From NCBI RefSeq assembly GCF_002532075.1, contig NZ_LYXE01000101.1, positions 1 through 49,334 of the forward strand: DNA of 49,334 bases, in the 5' to 3' direction. This DNA is from Candidatus Chloroploca asiatica (GTDB taxonomy: Bacteria > Chloroflexota > Chloroflexia > Chloroflexales > Chloroflexaceae). A program made the position numbers and the translations under genes. Below, one piece after another: positions 16,830 to 26,800 of the stretch (its first letter is position 1; every line of letters starts with the position of its first letter). The notes below the pieces were generated by a model, which was not told the origin of the DNA, ran no database searches, and saw only the letters and a list, made by a program, of their open reading frames with translations.

Positions 16830-17641
16830 GCAAAAAGCATTTCTACGCGGTGGTCGCCGGGCATACGCCGGGCATCTATACGGCCTGGGTTGGGGCGAAT
16901 GGGGCTGAGGTGCAGGTCAAAGGCTTTCCTGGCGCAATCTTCAAAGGGTTTGCCACCCATGCTGAAGCCAAGCGCTGGTACGAGCAGCGTGCCGACCGCG
17001 TTCGCCGTAGTGAATCGTCGGCCGATCTGGGAGGGAACCAAGCCGCCCCGGCTCACTCTGGGGAGCCTGGGCGTGCCTCTGAGGCGGTCGGGGAGGAAGC
17101 CATCCCGTCTGAGCCGACTCGTGCCTCCAGTTTCAACCCGAGCCTCCATGAAGAGGCGTTGGCGCAGGGCAAGGTGGTGCTTTACACCGATGGCGGGTGC
17201 CAGGGCAATCCTGGCAAAGGGAGTTACGGGGTGGTTCTGTTGTACAAAGATCACCGCAAGGAATTTTCGGCAGGCTATGCGTTTACGACAAATAATCGCA
17301 TGGAGATCATGGCGTGCATTGCTGGCCTGAAGGCACTCCAAAAACCGTCACACGTCGTCCTGTTTAGTGACTCAGCCTATGTGATCAACACCATGACGAA
17401 AGGCTGGGCCAAGCGATGGCGTGCCAACGGGTGGCAACGCAAGGTAGAGGGCGAGTTTGTGCCGGCGCGCAATGCCGACCTGTGGCAAGCGATGCTGGAT
17501 CTCTGTGATTATCACGAGGTCACATTTGTGAAAGTGCGGGGTCATGCTGGCATCCCTGAGAACGAACGCTGCCACGAACTCGCCTCGCTTGCGATGGGGC
17601 AGGGTGATCTGTTGATTGATCATGGATTTGTTGGTGGATGA
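16826..17641 (+). CDS. rnhA: Ribonuclease HI with N-terminal viroplasmin domain
   Basis: A 271-residue fusion. Residues ~3-55 are a viroplasmin-like hybrid-binding domain (KHFYAVVAGHTPGIYTAW, VKGFPGAIFKGFATHAEA). A ~60-residue low-complexity linker follows, then the RNase HI domain (~112-260). Catalytic carboxylates are in LYTDGGCQGNPG, NNRMEIMAC and VLFSDSAYV, and the mobile His is in VRGHAGIPENER. At the fourth carboxylate (Asp134 in E. coli numbering, normally CDEL) the sequence reads CHEL, an Asp-to-His change. The other three acidic residues are intact, so activity is likely. The enzyme removes RNA from RNA-DNA hybrids. It overlaps glsA by four bases. Confidence 0.93.
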   Translation: MSKKHFYAVVAGHTPGIYTAWVGANGAEVQVKGFPGAIFKGFATHAEAKRWYEQRADRVRRSESSADLGGNQAAPAHSGEPGRASEAVGEEAIPSEPTRASSFNPSLHEEALAQGKVVLYTDGGCQGNPGKGSYGVVLLYKDHRKEFSAGYAFTTNNRMEIMACIAGLKALQKPSHVVLFSDSAYVINTMTKGWAKRWRANGWQRKVEGEFVPARNADLWQAMLDLCDYHEVTFVKVRGHAGIPENERCHELASLAMGQGDLLIDHGFVGG

Positions 17642-17701
17642 GATGCCGACGATCTGGCTGCGGCGGTGCTGCCGTTCCTCCGGCAGACAGCCCGTGCGTG
17701 A

Positions 17702-20700
17702 TTATGGTTGCTGCGGTGCTTGAGGGTGCGCATCGCCAGAGATCGAGTCGATCATTTTGAGCAACGTCTTTAGGTTTACTGGTTTGCTCAGGTAGGCGTT
17801 TGCGCCGGCCTGCAGACAGCGTTCGCGGTCGCCGGGCATGGTCAGCGCGGTCAGCGCGATAATTGGTGTGTTTGCAAAGCGCACATTGGCGCGTAAACGT
17901 CGCATCGCTTCCAAACCATCCATCACGGGCATCTGGATATCCATCAAGATCAGGTCTGGCGTGATCGCCTCCGCCATCTGAATGGCTTCCAGGCCGTTTT
18001 CGGCGCTAACCACGTTGTAGCCATAGCTTGCGAGAAAATCCTTGATCGTCATAACCGTCATCGCATGATCCTCGACCAGTAAGATCGTGCCCTGGTGCCT
18101 GGATGCAATGGGGGCGATCTTTAAGCCGTCGATGGGCGGGTGGGCCAGCGAGGATGCATTCTCCTCGCTCACCCAGGGCAAACTGACGGTGAAACAACTA
18201 CCCTGGCCAACGTCACTTTCGACTGCGATACTCCCGCCGTGCAACTCGACCAGGCGGCGCACCAGGGCCAGACCAAGCCCGGTACCCTCCTGTGCTCTAG
18301 TGAGACTACTATCGACCTGGGTAAAGGGGCTAAATAGTTTGGGTAGTTCATCAAGGGCAATACCGATACCGGTATCACGAATGACAAAGCGTACCAGTCC
18401 CTGCTTGGCATCCGCGTGAACTTCAAGGGCCACCTTGCCGTTGGCTGGCGTAAATTTGACCGCATTGCTGAGCAGATTGACCAAGATCTGCTTGAGTCGG
18501 CGCGCATCGGCGGTGATGATGAGCGGGTTCGATGTGGCGCGGTAGCTGACCTCGAGGGCTTTCTTGAGGGCCATTTCTTTGATGAAGATCAGGCTGGCCT
18601 GACATATATCGTTCACGGATACCGTTTCGAGGTTGAGATTGATCTTGCCCGCATCGATCTTCGCGAGATCGAGGATGTCGTTAATCAAGCTGAGCAGGTG
18701 TTGTCCACTGGCATAAATATTTTTAACATACAGCTGTTGTCTTTCATTGAGCGGGCCGCGCAGACCTTCGTTTAGAACCTCGGCCATACCCATGATGCTG
18801 TTGAGCGGGGTGCGCAGTTCATGACTCATATTCGCCAGGAAGGCGTCCTTGGCTCGGTTGGCATGCTTGAGCTCGGCGTTTGTGCGATACAACTCGGCGG
18901 TGCGTTCAGCCACGCGCTGTTCAAGCTCGGCATTGGAGCGTTGGAGGTTCTGGAACAATTGCGCATTGTCAATGGCAATGGCAGCCTGGCCTGCCAGCGT
19001 TTCGAGAAATGCTAGCCAGCCCTGTTCGGGATGCAGCGGCGTGCCGTGATAGACCTCGAGCACGCCTTTGATCTCGTCTTTGGCAATGAGAGGAACGCCG
19101 TAGTAGTCAACAAACTCCTCGTTAGCAAGCCACCGAGCTTTGGAATCGTGACAATCTTCCTTCATCAAGCCCGTGAGATGGATCATTGTGCGTTCGAGCA
19201 CAACGCGACCGGCATAGCCTTCACCCAGTGTCAGATTCCTCATGCCGACGTTAGGCGAGCGAAACCCGCGATTGACGGTATGTTCGAGCGTCTGGGTGTT
19301 GGGGTCGTACAAAAGGATCATGCTGGCATCGACATTCAACTCTAACAGAACCTGTTCGAGCACTACCTCAAGACTGACGCACAGGTCAACGCTCGAGCTA
19401 ATCGCGGTATCGATCTTGCGCAGCCCGTTCAGGCGTCGCAATTGCAGGCGGATCTGTTCGTCCGCCGCTTTGCGTTCGGTGATGTCTTGCAGAATGCCGT
19501 GAATCTGTGGTTGGCCATAATCATCGAAAACCCGCTCACCGATCGCCCAGATCACCCGAGTCTCGTTCGTGCCTCTGGGGTGGATCGCGAATTCCTCTTC
19601 GAAAGGCACCCCGTCTGCGACGAGCGCAAACAGACATGTCGCAACGCGCTCGGCATTTGTTTGCGCGAGCAGCCCGTAGATGGCGTCGTACGCCATCACG
19701 GTATCTGGAGGGAACCCGTAGATGCGATTGACCTGCTCGGAGCCGCGGAATTCCATCGCGGCGGGATCGAAGGTCCAGTGCCCCATGCGACCCATGTGCT
19801 GCGCTTCACGGTAGCGATCGGTCAATGTGTGAAGCGCAAGCTCGGACTGCTTCCGTTCAGTCACATCGCTGTCCCAGCCCCGATAGCCGATGACGTTGCC
19901 TTGCTCGTTGCGTCTGGGCACACCGGCAGTTACGATCCAGATGACGCGGCCATCGCTGGTCAGGATGCGATGCTCATAATCCAACATGTCGTCACCGACC
20001 CGCATGATGCGAAGAAAATCTTCCTTGAGCGCCTCTCTCTCTTCAGGCGGCGCGAGATCGTAGAAGTGCTTCTTGCCGACAAGTTCGTCAGAGTGGTAGC
20101 CGAGGACACGTTCCACCAGAGGGCTAATAAACGTGTACAGGCCGCGCACGTTGACTTCCCAGGTGTAGGTGCCGCTCCGCGCCGCCACAACTTCATACCG
20201 CTCTTCACTCTCCTTCAGCGCCACTTCCACATAAGTGCGTTCGAGCAGCGCGAACATGATGTTGGCGAACATCTCGAGTCGGCTGATTGCCACCTCGGAC
20301 ATCGCTCGTTCCGTATTGGTGCTAAAAGCGAGTACACCGATCAGGGTGCCATCGGAGTCTTTCAGGGGCACGTTGATGTTGTTTGTCACGCTGAGGCGAG
20401 TGTACACCTCCTTGTCGCGGGCCGCTTCTATTGGTAACGCCGCAACATCGGTGATCGCCACGGTTGCGCCCGTCTTGCGCAGCTGCTCAAGCACCCACGG
20501 GAAGTATTCCTGGGCCTTGATCACATCAGGCAATGGCGGCCTGTTGTCCCGGTGGTACATGTACTTCAGCACCATCGTCTCCGGATTACTGCGTTCGGTG
20601 AGTTGCCAGATAGCCCCCATATCCAGGTCAACGCACTCACAGATGCGTTGCAGCGCATGCTCGATTTCACTGCCGCAATGTTCGGCATCGACGCTGACGA

Positions 20701-21994
20701 AGCGGGCAGCGAGGTCGGCTACCAGGCTCTCGATGCGCAGCCGCTCGTGTAGCTCGTCCTCGGCCACCTTCCTTGCGGTGATGTCACGCACCACGCCTTC
20801 TGTGCCGATGATGTGACCGTCCTCGTCCCGTATGAGTCTTGCGTTCATCGAAGCCCAGAAGGTCGATCCGTCTGAGCGACGCGCCTGAACGACCCAGTCG
20901 GTGATGGATTCCTTGCTACGCAATTCGTTGAGCAGCGCTTCGCGCTGTGCTCTGTCTGCGTACAGTTCCTGGGCTGGCATCCCGATCATCTGCGCAGCGG
21001 AGCTGTAGCCATAGGCCAAGGGAGCGGCAGGGTTGACGAACGTGAAGTGGCCGGACAGGTCGGCTCGGAAGTAGGCATCCTGGAGATTGTCAAGAATGCC
21101 GCTCAGTAACGCTTCGCGCTCGCGGATATTTTTTTCCACCAGCATCCGCTCGGTAATGTCCCGAATATAGCCGTGCCAGAGGATGCTTCCGTCGGGTAGG
21201 GGCATGGGTGTAGACGTGCCCTCGACCCAGATGGTTCGCCCGTCCGGGTGGTTGACACGATATTCGGCATGCCAATCGTTGAGTGTCTGGGCCGACGTTT
21301 CAACACTCGCGATAACTCGCTCTAGATCGTCAGGGTGGAGCACGCCGAGCACAGGCGAGGCGTCGTGCGCGACCTGATCGGGGGTAAAACCGTAGATATC
21401 GCGGATGCCCGCCGTAGCATAGGGGAAATAGGCGCTTCCATCGGGTCGGCGGCAGTATTGATAGAGTGCCCCAGGGACATGCCTGGCCAATAATTCCAGG
21501 CGGGTAAAGGCCTCTTGCAGGGCTTCCTCGGATCGCTTTACATCGGTCACATCGCGGGCGATGCCAAGATACCCCGTGATTGCGCCATTGGCATCGCGCA
21601 GTGCGGAGCCATTGGAAACATGCCAGCGCCAGGTACCGTCCCGATGCTGAACCCGGTATTGCACGCCGCTTTGCTTCGCGCCAGTTGTAAGCGTTTTCTC
21701 CAGAAACTCGCGGCAGAGGTGCACATCTTCAGGATGGACGTACGGTTCGAAGGAACGGCCAAGCGCTTCTTCCGCCGGCTCGCCCATAAATTCGCGCCAG
21801 TTTGGGGAAACAAACGTGAATAGGCCCGCAGGGGAGACCGCGTAGATAATGTCGTTGGCATGCTCGATGAACGAGCGGAAGTGTTCATAGCTTGCCCACT
21901 GTTCTGCTGCTAAGTGCTTGCCTTCAGAGATATTCATGTTCGTACCGGATGAAGGCTCATGCAACTTCGCGCTATGGTCGGGATTTTTTGGCAT
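17702..21994 (-). CDS. Soluble multi-PAS/GAF hybrid histidine kinase with C-terminal receiver
   Basis: A 1430-residue protein without clear transmembrane helices. Approximate order: PAS 35-150, PAS 165-290, PAS 292-415, GAF 420-600, PAS 605-730, PAS 735-850, GAF 860-1030, a coiled coil, HisKA with NMSHELRTPLNS (His near 1056), HATPase with GIGIALDELPKLF and GTGLGLALVRR, and a receiver at ~1305-1420 with the phospho-acceptor Asp in LILMDIQMPVMDG (near 1349). PAC-like segments (GYLGIARDVTD, GTEGVVRDIT, GYRGWDSDVTERK) end several PAS units. It should integrate cytosolic redox, ligand or light signals. The output partner is not encoded nearby. I used the ATG at 21994 (AGGAACGACAGC before it). It follows the glycoside hydrolase gene by 44 bases, so co-transcription is likely. 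Confidence 0.9.
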   Translation of the reverse strand: MPKNPDHSAKLHEPSSGTNMNISEGKHLAAEQWASYEHFRSFIEHANDIIYAVSPAGLFTFVSPNWREFMGEPAEEALGRSFEPYVHPEDVHLCREFLEKTLTTGAKQSGVQYRVQHRDGTWRWHVSNGSALRDANGAITGYLGIARDVTDVKRSEEALQEAFTRLELLARHVPGALYQYCRRPDGSAYFPYATAGIRDIYGFTPDQVAHDASPVLGVLHPDDLERVIASVETSAQTLNDWHAEYRVNHPDGRTIWVEGTSTPMPLPDGSILWHGYIRDITERMLVEKNIREREALLSGILDNLQDAYFRADLSGHFTFVNPAAPLAYGYSSAAQMIGMPAQELYADRAQREALLNELRSKESITDWVVQARRSDGSTFWASMNARLIRDEDGHIIGTEGVVRDITARKVAEDELHERLRIESLVADLAARFVSVDAEHCGSEIEHALQRICECVDLDMGAIWQLTERSNPETMVLKYMYHRDNRPPLPDVIKAQEYFPWVLEQLRKTGATVAITDVAALPIEAARDKEVYTRLSVTNNINVPLKDSDGTLIGVLAFSTNTERAMSEVAISRLEMFANIMFALLERTYVEVALKESEERYEVVAARSGTYTWEVNVRGLYTFISPLVERVLGYHSDELVGKKHFYDLAPPEEREALKEDFLRIMRVGDDMLDYEHRILTSDGRVIWIVTAGVPRRNEQGNVIGYRGWDSDVTERKQSELALHTLTDRYREAQHMGRMGHWTFDPAAMEFRGSEQVNRIYGFPPDTVMAYDAIYGLLAQTNAERVATCLFALVADGVPFEEEFAIHPRGTNETRVIWAIGERVFDDYGQPQIHGILQDITERKAADEQIRLQLRRLNGLRKIDTAISSSVDLCVSLEVVLEQVLLELNVDASMILLYDPNTQTLEHTVNRGFRSPNVGMRNLTLGEGYAGRVVLERTMIHLTGLMKEDCHDSKARWLANEEFVDYYGVPLIAKDEIKGVLEVYHGTPLHPEQGWLAFLETLAGQAAIAIDNAQLFQNLQRSNAELEQRVAERTAELYRTNAELKHANRAKDAFLANMSHELRTPLNSIMGMAEVLNEGLRGPLNERQQLYVKNIYASGQHLLSLINDILDLAKIDAGKINLNLETVSVNDICQASLIFIKEMALKKALEVSYRATSNPLIITADARRLKQILVNLLSNAVKFTPANGKVALEVHADAKQGLVRFVIRDTGIGIALDELPKLFSPFTQVDSSLTRAQEGTGLGLALVRRLVELHGGSIAVESDVGQGSCFTVSLPWVSEENASSLAHPPIDGLKIAPIASRHQGTILLVEDHAMTVMTIKDFLASYGYNVVSAENGLEAIQMAEAITPDLILMDIQMPVMDGLEAMRRLRANVRFANTPIIALTALTMPGDRERCLQAGANAYLSKPVNLKTLLKMIDSISGDAHPQAPQQP

Positions 21995-22038
21995 GCTGTC
22001 GTTCCTGCTTACCCTGCTTGCGTCTGGATGGTCAGCGC

Positions 22039-23829
22039 CTAGCGCTGATGCCACAGGTACACCGGCGCACTTCCCACGTCGATCCGTATCTGCCCGCCCT
22101 GGGCTTCGACGGTGCGCACGTTACCCGAGCGATCAATGATGCGCCCGCTGTTCGCCCGCGTTGCCAGGTTGACCCACGCCCCCGGCGGTGACCAGAGAAT
22201 GTCGAGGGCTTCGCTGCCCCGTTGGAGGCGCAGATCATACACCTCGTAGCCGGTGATGACCGTGAGATCATCGAGCCAGATGGTTCCGCTGCCAACAAAG
22301 CTGTCTACAATGTCGTCAAAGACAATCGTCACGAGTGAGGCCGGAAAATCGACCCGTCGGTTTCCGCCTGGGACGATGACGTTGCCTGGTTCGACTTCGC
22401 CCAGGATCGGGACACGCAGAAAGTGCCAGCCTGGTGCTCCTGCCGGGCCAAGCACGAATTGTAAGACTTCGCCTTCGGCATCGCGGATCAAGACCTTCAG
22501 ATTGTGCGGGCTGCCATCTCCATAGACCCATACGCCGACGGCATAGGGTTCGCCAAGGAGCGGCAACGCTGGTTGACGTTCAAAAGCGACGTAATCATTG
22601 CCTGTCGTCGCAAAATTATAGCTCAATTCTGCCCCGTTGCGTCCACTCCGCGCACGACTGCTCGGGCGTAGCGTGCCGTTGGGTTCGCTGACCCGCTGCC
22701 AGGTGGCGAAGGTTTCAAAGTTGTCAACCACGTTCATTTGAAAAAGATCACGCCTGCTCACATACGTTGCCCCGGCTAGCTGCTGGTTGAGGGTGCGCAA
22801 GGCGTCAAAGGCTGGTTTCCGTAAGCGGTAGTCGGCGCGCCCACTGCCATATCTGATCAGGCCATAGGGGTTGTGCGCGTCATCCTTGAAGCTGTACCAG
22901 AAGATCTTCTCGACCCCCGCTTCCCAGAGCATCAGGTTGGCGCGGACAAGGTAATCGGCCTGCATCTGCTCGTTGGTTCGCCCCACCGCATCGCGATCGC
23001 CTGGCCCACTTGCCCAGCCCACCTCGGTGACCCAGATCGGCTTCTGTCCGTGCTGGGTGGCAACGGCGCGGACATCCGTGAGTGCTGCCGCCAGGTTGCC
23101 ATCCTCGGGTCCGTAGGGGTCGACGTACGGGTGGATTGCCAGGACATCAAAGCTGTTCCAGCCACCCTGTGCCGCTACGTTGCGCAAGAACGTCGTATCG
23201 TAGGGGTTGATCCCGCCAATCAGAATCGTTGCACTTGGATCAGCGGCGCGAATGGCCGTGGCTGTTTTGATCAAAAGCCGCGTGTAGGCCGCAGCATCAG
23301 GTGCAGGCCGCCAGAAGATCGGGTGATCCGGCTCGTTCCAGATCTCCCAATGATTGACATAACGACGATAGCGTGTGACGACACGCTGGGCGTACGCGGC
23401 AAAGGCGTCGGGATCAGGGGCGTAGTATGAGACATCGTTATTCGGGTCGCCTGGGTACGGGGTTGCCCAGCCGACCGAAGGACCCAGGACGCCAAGGACG
23501 TTGATGTTGCGACTCAAGAGGGCGCGCATCGCTGCGTCGGTAAAGGTCCAGTCCCAGACGTCGGGCTGGGGCTGGACACGGTGCCAGTGAAAATCTTCGC
23601 GCACCCACGTGACGCCTAGTTCGCTCACCAGCGCCGCTGGAATGTCCATCGTGGTTGCGTCGGGATAACGGGTAGCCAGATGGGAGTTGAGTCCGAAGAC
23701 CGCCGAACCGGTGGGGCCATGTACTGGAACTGAGCCTTGCTGGGCATAGCCTGTACTTGGAAGGATGCTTGCGATGAGCAGCGCCACTATGAGTATGCTC
23801 AGGCCCCGCCGCGGAGGATAAGGTCGCAT
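22039..23829 (-). CDS. Secreted clan GH-A glycoside hydrolase (GH39/GH5-like) with C-terminal beta-sandwich domain
   Basis: A 596-residue exported protein. Residues ~8-30 form a signal peptide ending in GYAQQ. A (beta/alpha)8 barrel covers ~45-345, starting with FGLNSH and WVREDFHWHRVQP. The acid/base Glu lies in HWEIWNEPD (near residue 164) and the probable nucleophile Glu in IWVTEVGW (near 269); both are intact. The remainder (about 360-520) looks like a carbohydrate-binding-type jelly roll (VVDNFETFATW, GVWVYGDGSPHNLKVLI), with a final small beta domain. The substrate is unknown; xylan- or glucan-type polysaccharide is typical for such barrels. ATG 23829 follows GAGAGAAGAAATC. It lies between the macroglobulin-like gene and the hybrid kinase gene on the same strand. 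Confidence 0.86.
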   Translation of the reverse strand: MRPYPPRRGLSILIVALLIASILPSTGYAQQGSVPVHGPTGSAVFGLNSHLATRYPDATTMDIPAALVSELGVTWVREDFHWHRVQPQPDVWDWTFTDAAMRALLSRNINVLGVLGPSVGWATPYPGDPNNDVSYYAPDPDAFAAYAQRVVTRYRRYVNHWEIWNEPDHPIFWRPAPDAAAYTRLLIKTATAIRAADPSATILIGGINPYDTTFLRNVAAQGGWNSFDVLAIHPYVDPYGPEDGNLAAALTDVRAVATQHGQKPIWVTEVGWASGPGDRDAVGRTNEQMQADYLVRANLMLWEAGVEKIFWYSFKDDAHNPYGLIRYGSGRADYRLRKPAFDALRTLNQQLAGATYVSRRDLFQMNVVDNFETFATWQRVSEPNGTLRPSSRARSGRNGAELSYNFATTGNDYVAFERQPALPLLGEPYAVGVWVYGDGSPHNLKVLIRDAEGEVLQFVLGPAGAPGWHFLRVPILGEVEPGNVIVPGGNRRVDFPASLVTIVFDDIVDSFVGSGTIWLDDLTVITGYEVYDLRLQRGSEALDILWSPPGAWVNLATRANSGRIIDRSGNVRTVEAQGGQIRIDVGSAPVYLWHQR

Positions 23830-23849
23830 GATTTCTTCTCTCAAGGATG

Positions 23850-23884
23850 CTCACTCCCCGCGATCCGCGGATCTGCGGAGTGAG
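23850..23884. terminator. Imperfect hairpin between the macroglobulin-like and glycoside hydrolase genes
   Basis: CTCACTCC (23850-23857) pairs with GGAGTGAG (23877-23884), and the interior contains the perfect palindrome GATCCGCGGATC (23862-23873). It could attenuate read-through from the macroglobulin-like gene into the glycoside hydrolase gene. There is no T-run on the minus strand. Confidence 0.4.
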
Positions 23885-23893
23885 TCCATAGCT

Positions 23894-26800
23894 TCACGGG
23901 GCAAGCGTAAGAACTTCGTCAGTCGTTACGCTCACGCCTGCTTCAGGTTCGTAGAGGGCTTCAAGTTGTGCTTCGGGGCCGCTGTAACGCCCAGCAAGAC
24001 GGGCGCGCCCGGTGATCGTGTGGGTGTAGACCCCCGGCACAAGGTTGGTGCCGCCGAGCCGAATGATCTGTCCGTCGTGGCTCGTTGCCGCTGCGTGGAT
24101 CCACGGTGCTTGCGCTGATAGGTCGAGCGGCTCGATGCCGGCAGGGAATTTGACGCGCAGGTCGGCCCGCAGGGTCGGTTGGATAATGACGGTCGTCAGT
24201 CTGATGCTGATCAATTGGCCTACCTGAAGGTTGGCGGGATCAAGTGGTGCGCCATTGGTTGGGTCAAGCAACGCTTGTTCGAGGACAAAGAGGCGCGCCT
24301 TGTCTGGAGGCGCGACTGCAAGCAGTTGATACGCCAAGAGGTAAGGCTCGTCACGCGATGTTGTCATGCGTAGTTCAGGCTGCGCGGCTAGCCCAGTTGT
24401 GGCGAGCTCAGTGCGTACCGTTCGCGTTACGGTTGCCTCGGTGTCAAGTACTGGTACGCCATCAACGGTGAGGCGCACCGAGGTTGCCTCGGTCGCTGGT
24501 GAACCGGGCAGGAGTGCAACGGCCACCCGTGCCGCGTCATAGGCACTCGGCCATCCCCGGGCCGTCCAGGCTTCTAGGAGGGACTGGCTGGCCCCTGGCA
24601 GATCGGCCGATCCAGGCCGCCGATTGCGCAAGGCCTGGGTGACGGCACCAGTGATGGCGGTGGGGCTACGGGGAAGCGCACCGGGCTGTTCGCTGTGCCA
24701 GTGAATCGCTGTGCTTGCACCGGGGCGCGCTGGTTCACGCACGGCCAGGCTGCTGAGTTGGTCGATCAGCGGCGCGGCCTGATTGACTGGCAAGGTCAGC
24801 GCCAGAAACGCTAACCCATCGGCTTCGAGCCCTTCGCTGCGCACGCCTCCGATCCCTGGATCGCTTCGTCCAGCCCGATGCAGCACATAGGTGAGATAGG
24901 CTCGGGTGTCGGCATCCACGGTTGAGCCGACCCGTCCCAGGTAGCTGATTGCCCGCAGGTCGGGTGGGCGCGGATCGTTGAGCAGCGTGCGCACGGCGAG
25001 TTGCGCTTCCAGGGCAAAGGCAGTCACAAAGGGTTCGGAAGTTGTGCCCGGCCACCATCCCCAGCCCCCATCGCTTGCTTGCGCCCCCTCGAGCTCGGCC
25101 AGCGCATCACGCGCTACGTCGACCCACAGGCGCGCTTCAGGCTCATCATTGCTACTGGCCAGACCTGCGGCAATCAGGGCAAGGGCAGCTACTTCTTCGT
25201 TGGAACGGTCGCTGATCTGGACGAGCGCTTCGGCCTGGGTGGCAAGCGCGGCCCGTAGACCAGGCGCAAAGGCTAGCACAAGCCGCTCGCTCTCGGCAAG
25301 GTCAACCCGCGTTGTCAGGGCTCCACTCCTTGCCACGGTGATGCTCTGCTGGGTGAGAGTGGGGAGCAGCGTGGTCCGGGTGAGCGTATGTTCAAGTCGT
25401 TCACCCAGTTCATCACCGTTGATCGCAAGGCGTACGCTCCCCTCGTTCACCTGAGGTTCCAGGCTTGCCTGCCACGCTAGCGCGGTCGTCTCGCCGGGGG
25501 CCAGGCTGATCGTCTGTCCACCTGCACTGACCGGGGTCAGTTCGAGGGCGCTGGTGGTGGCGCGCACGGTGAGCGTGCGGCTGAAGGGGCTCGTATTGGT
25601 AAGCGCAAGATCGATCTGACCTTCATCGGTTGGCCCCAGGATGACTGGTGCGATCAGCCGGGTTGCAATCGGAAGAGTTGTGGTAAGCGTTGTTGCGTCG
25701 GCAACAGGACGTGCGTTTGACCCGAAGGCATACGCAGTGAGCCGCCACGTCCCAGCGGTGGTCGGCGCATCAAGTGTGCCTGCGAACACCGTCTCGCCAT
25801 CTGGGCGCAATGCGGGGACACGTCGGTAGGCCAACGGCATCAGTTGGGGTTGGGGCGTATTGAGGCGTGCTGGGGCCACGGTTGCGCCCTGTGGAGGAAC
25901 GGCAGCGATCACTGGTGCCAGCGACGGTTCGGGCGCAAAGAGACGCAGATCAACCGCGTTGGGCAGGTGCTCGACTGCCCCGAGCGTGACCAGGAGGTCG
26001 GAGGCAGCCTGGCCTGGGTCGGCGCTCGTCGTAAGTGTGAGCGCTACTGACGCCCCGGGGCGCACCTCGGTGGGACTGGAGGCAATGCGTAGCGCCTGGG
26101 CCGCTTCTTCCCCCTCCACCAACAGACGTGTCGTTCCGGCAAGATAGGTGCTGCCTGTATCAATCACCGCCCCGAGTACGATACCTGGGGCCATCTCTGC
26201 CGTGATCGGGAGGTTAAAGACCTGGCCGGGTTGCACCGTCAGTACCTCGACCTGTTGCAAGCCATCGCCCGCGATCGTCAACAGGATGTTGCCTTGACTG
26301 ACCGGAGCAGCGATCAACAGCCGGGCAAGATCACCAGGCTGATACCGCTCACGATCAGTCACCAGCGCAAATCTTCGCTCATTTGTACTCCACCCGATAA
26401 AGCGCTGCCCATAGACCCAGAGTGGTTGCTGGTGGGTGACGGTGCCGCTCCGCACGAGCACATTGTACTCACCAGGATTCAGTTGCACCACTTCGGTGCT
26501 GGCGAGGCCATCAGCGTCGCTCACCATCTGGCGGGTCAAGATCGGGGCAGTTGCGTTGTCTGCGCGCAAGACTTCGAGTTGCACCGGGACATTCGCGACA
26601 GCCTGACCACGCCCATCGCGTACCAGGACTTCGACCTGGCTGCGCTGGTCGGTTGCCACAAGGCGGCGCGGTAGGCGCAGCGCAAGATTGTTGCGGCCTG
26701 GTGTAAGCACACCTTCGACCATGACAGGCTCAGGCTGACCATCGATGGTAACGAGCAGCACATAGGTCATTGCGTGCAACCCTTCGCCAGATGTTGGCAG

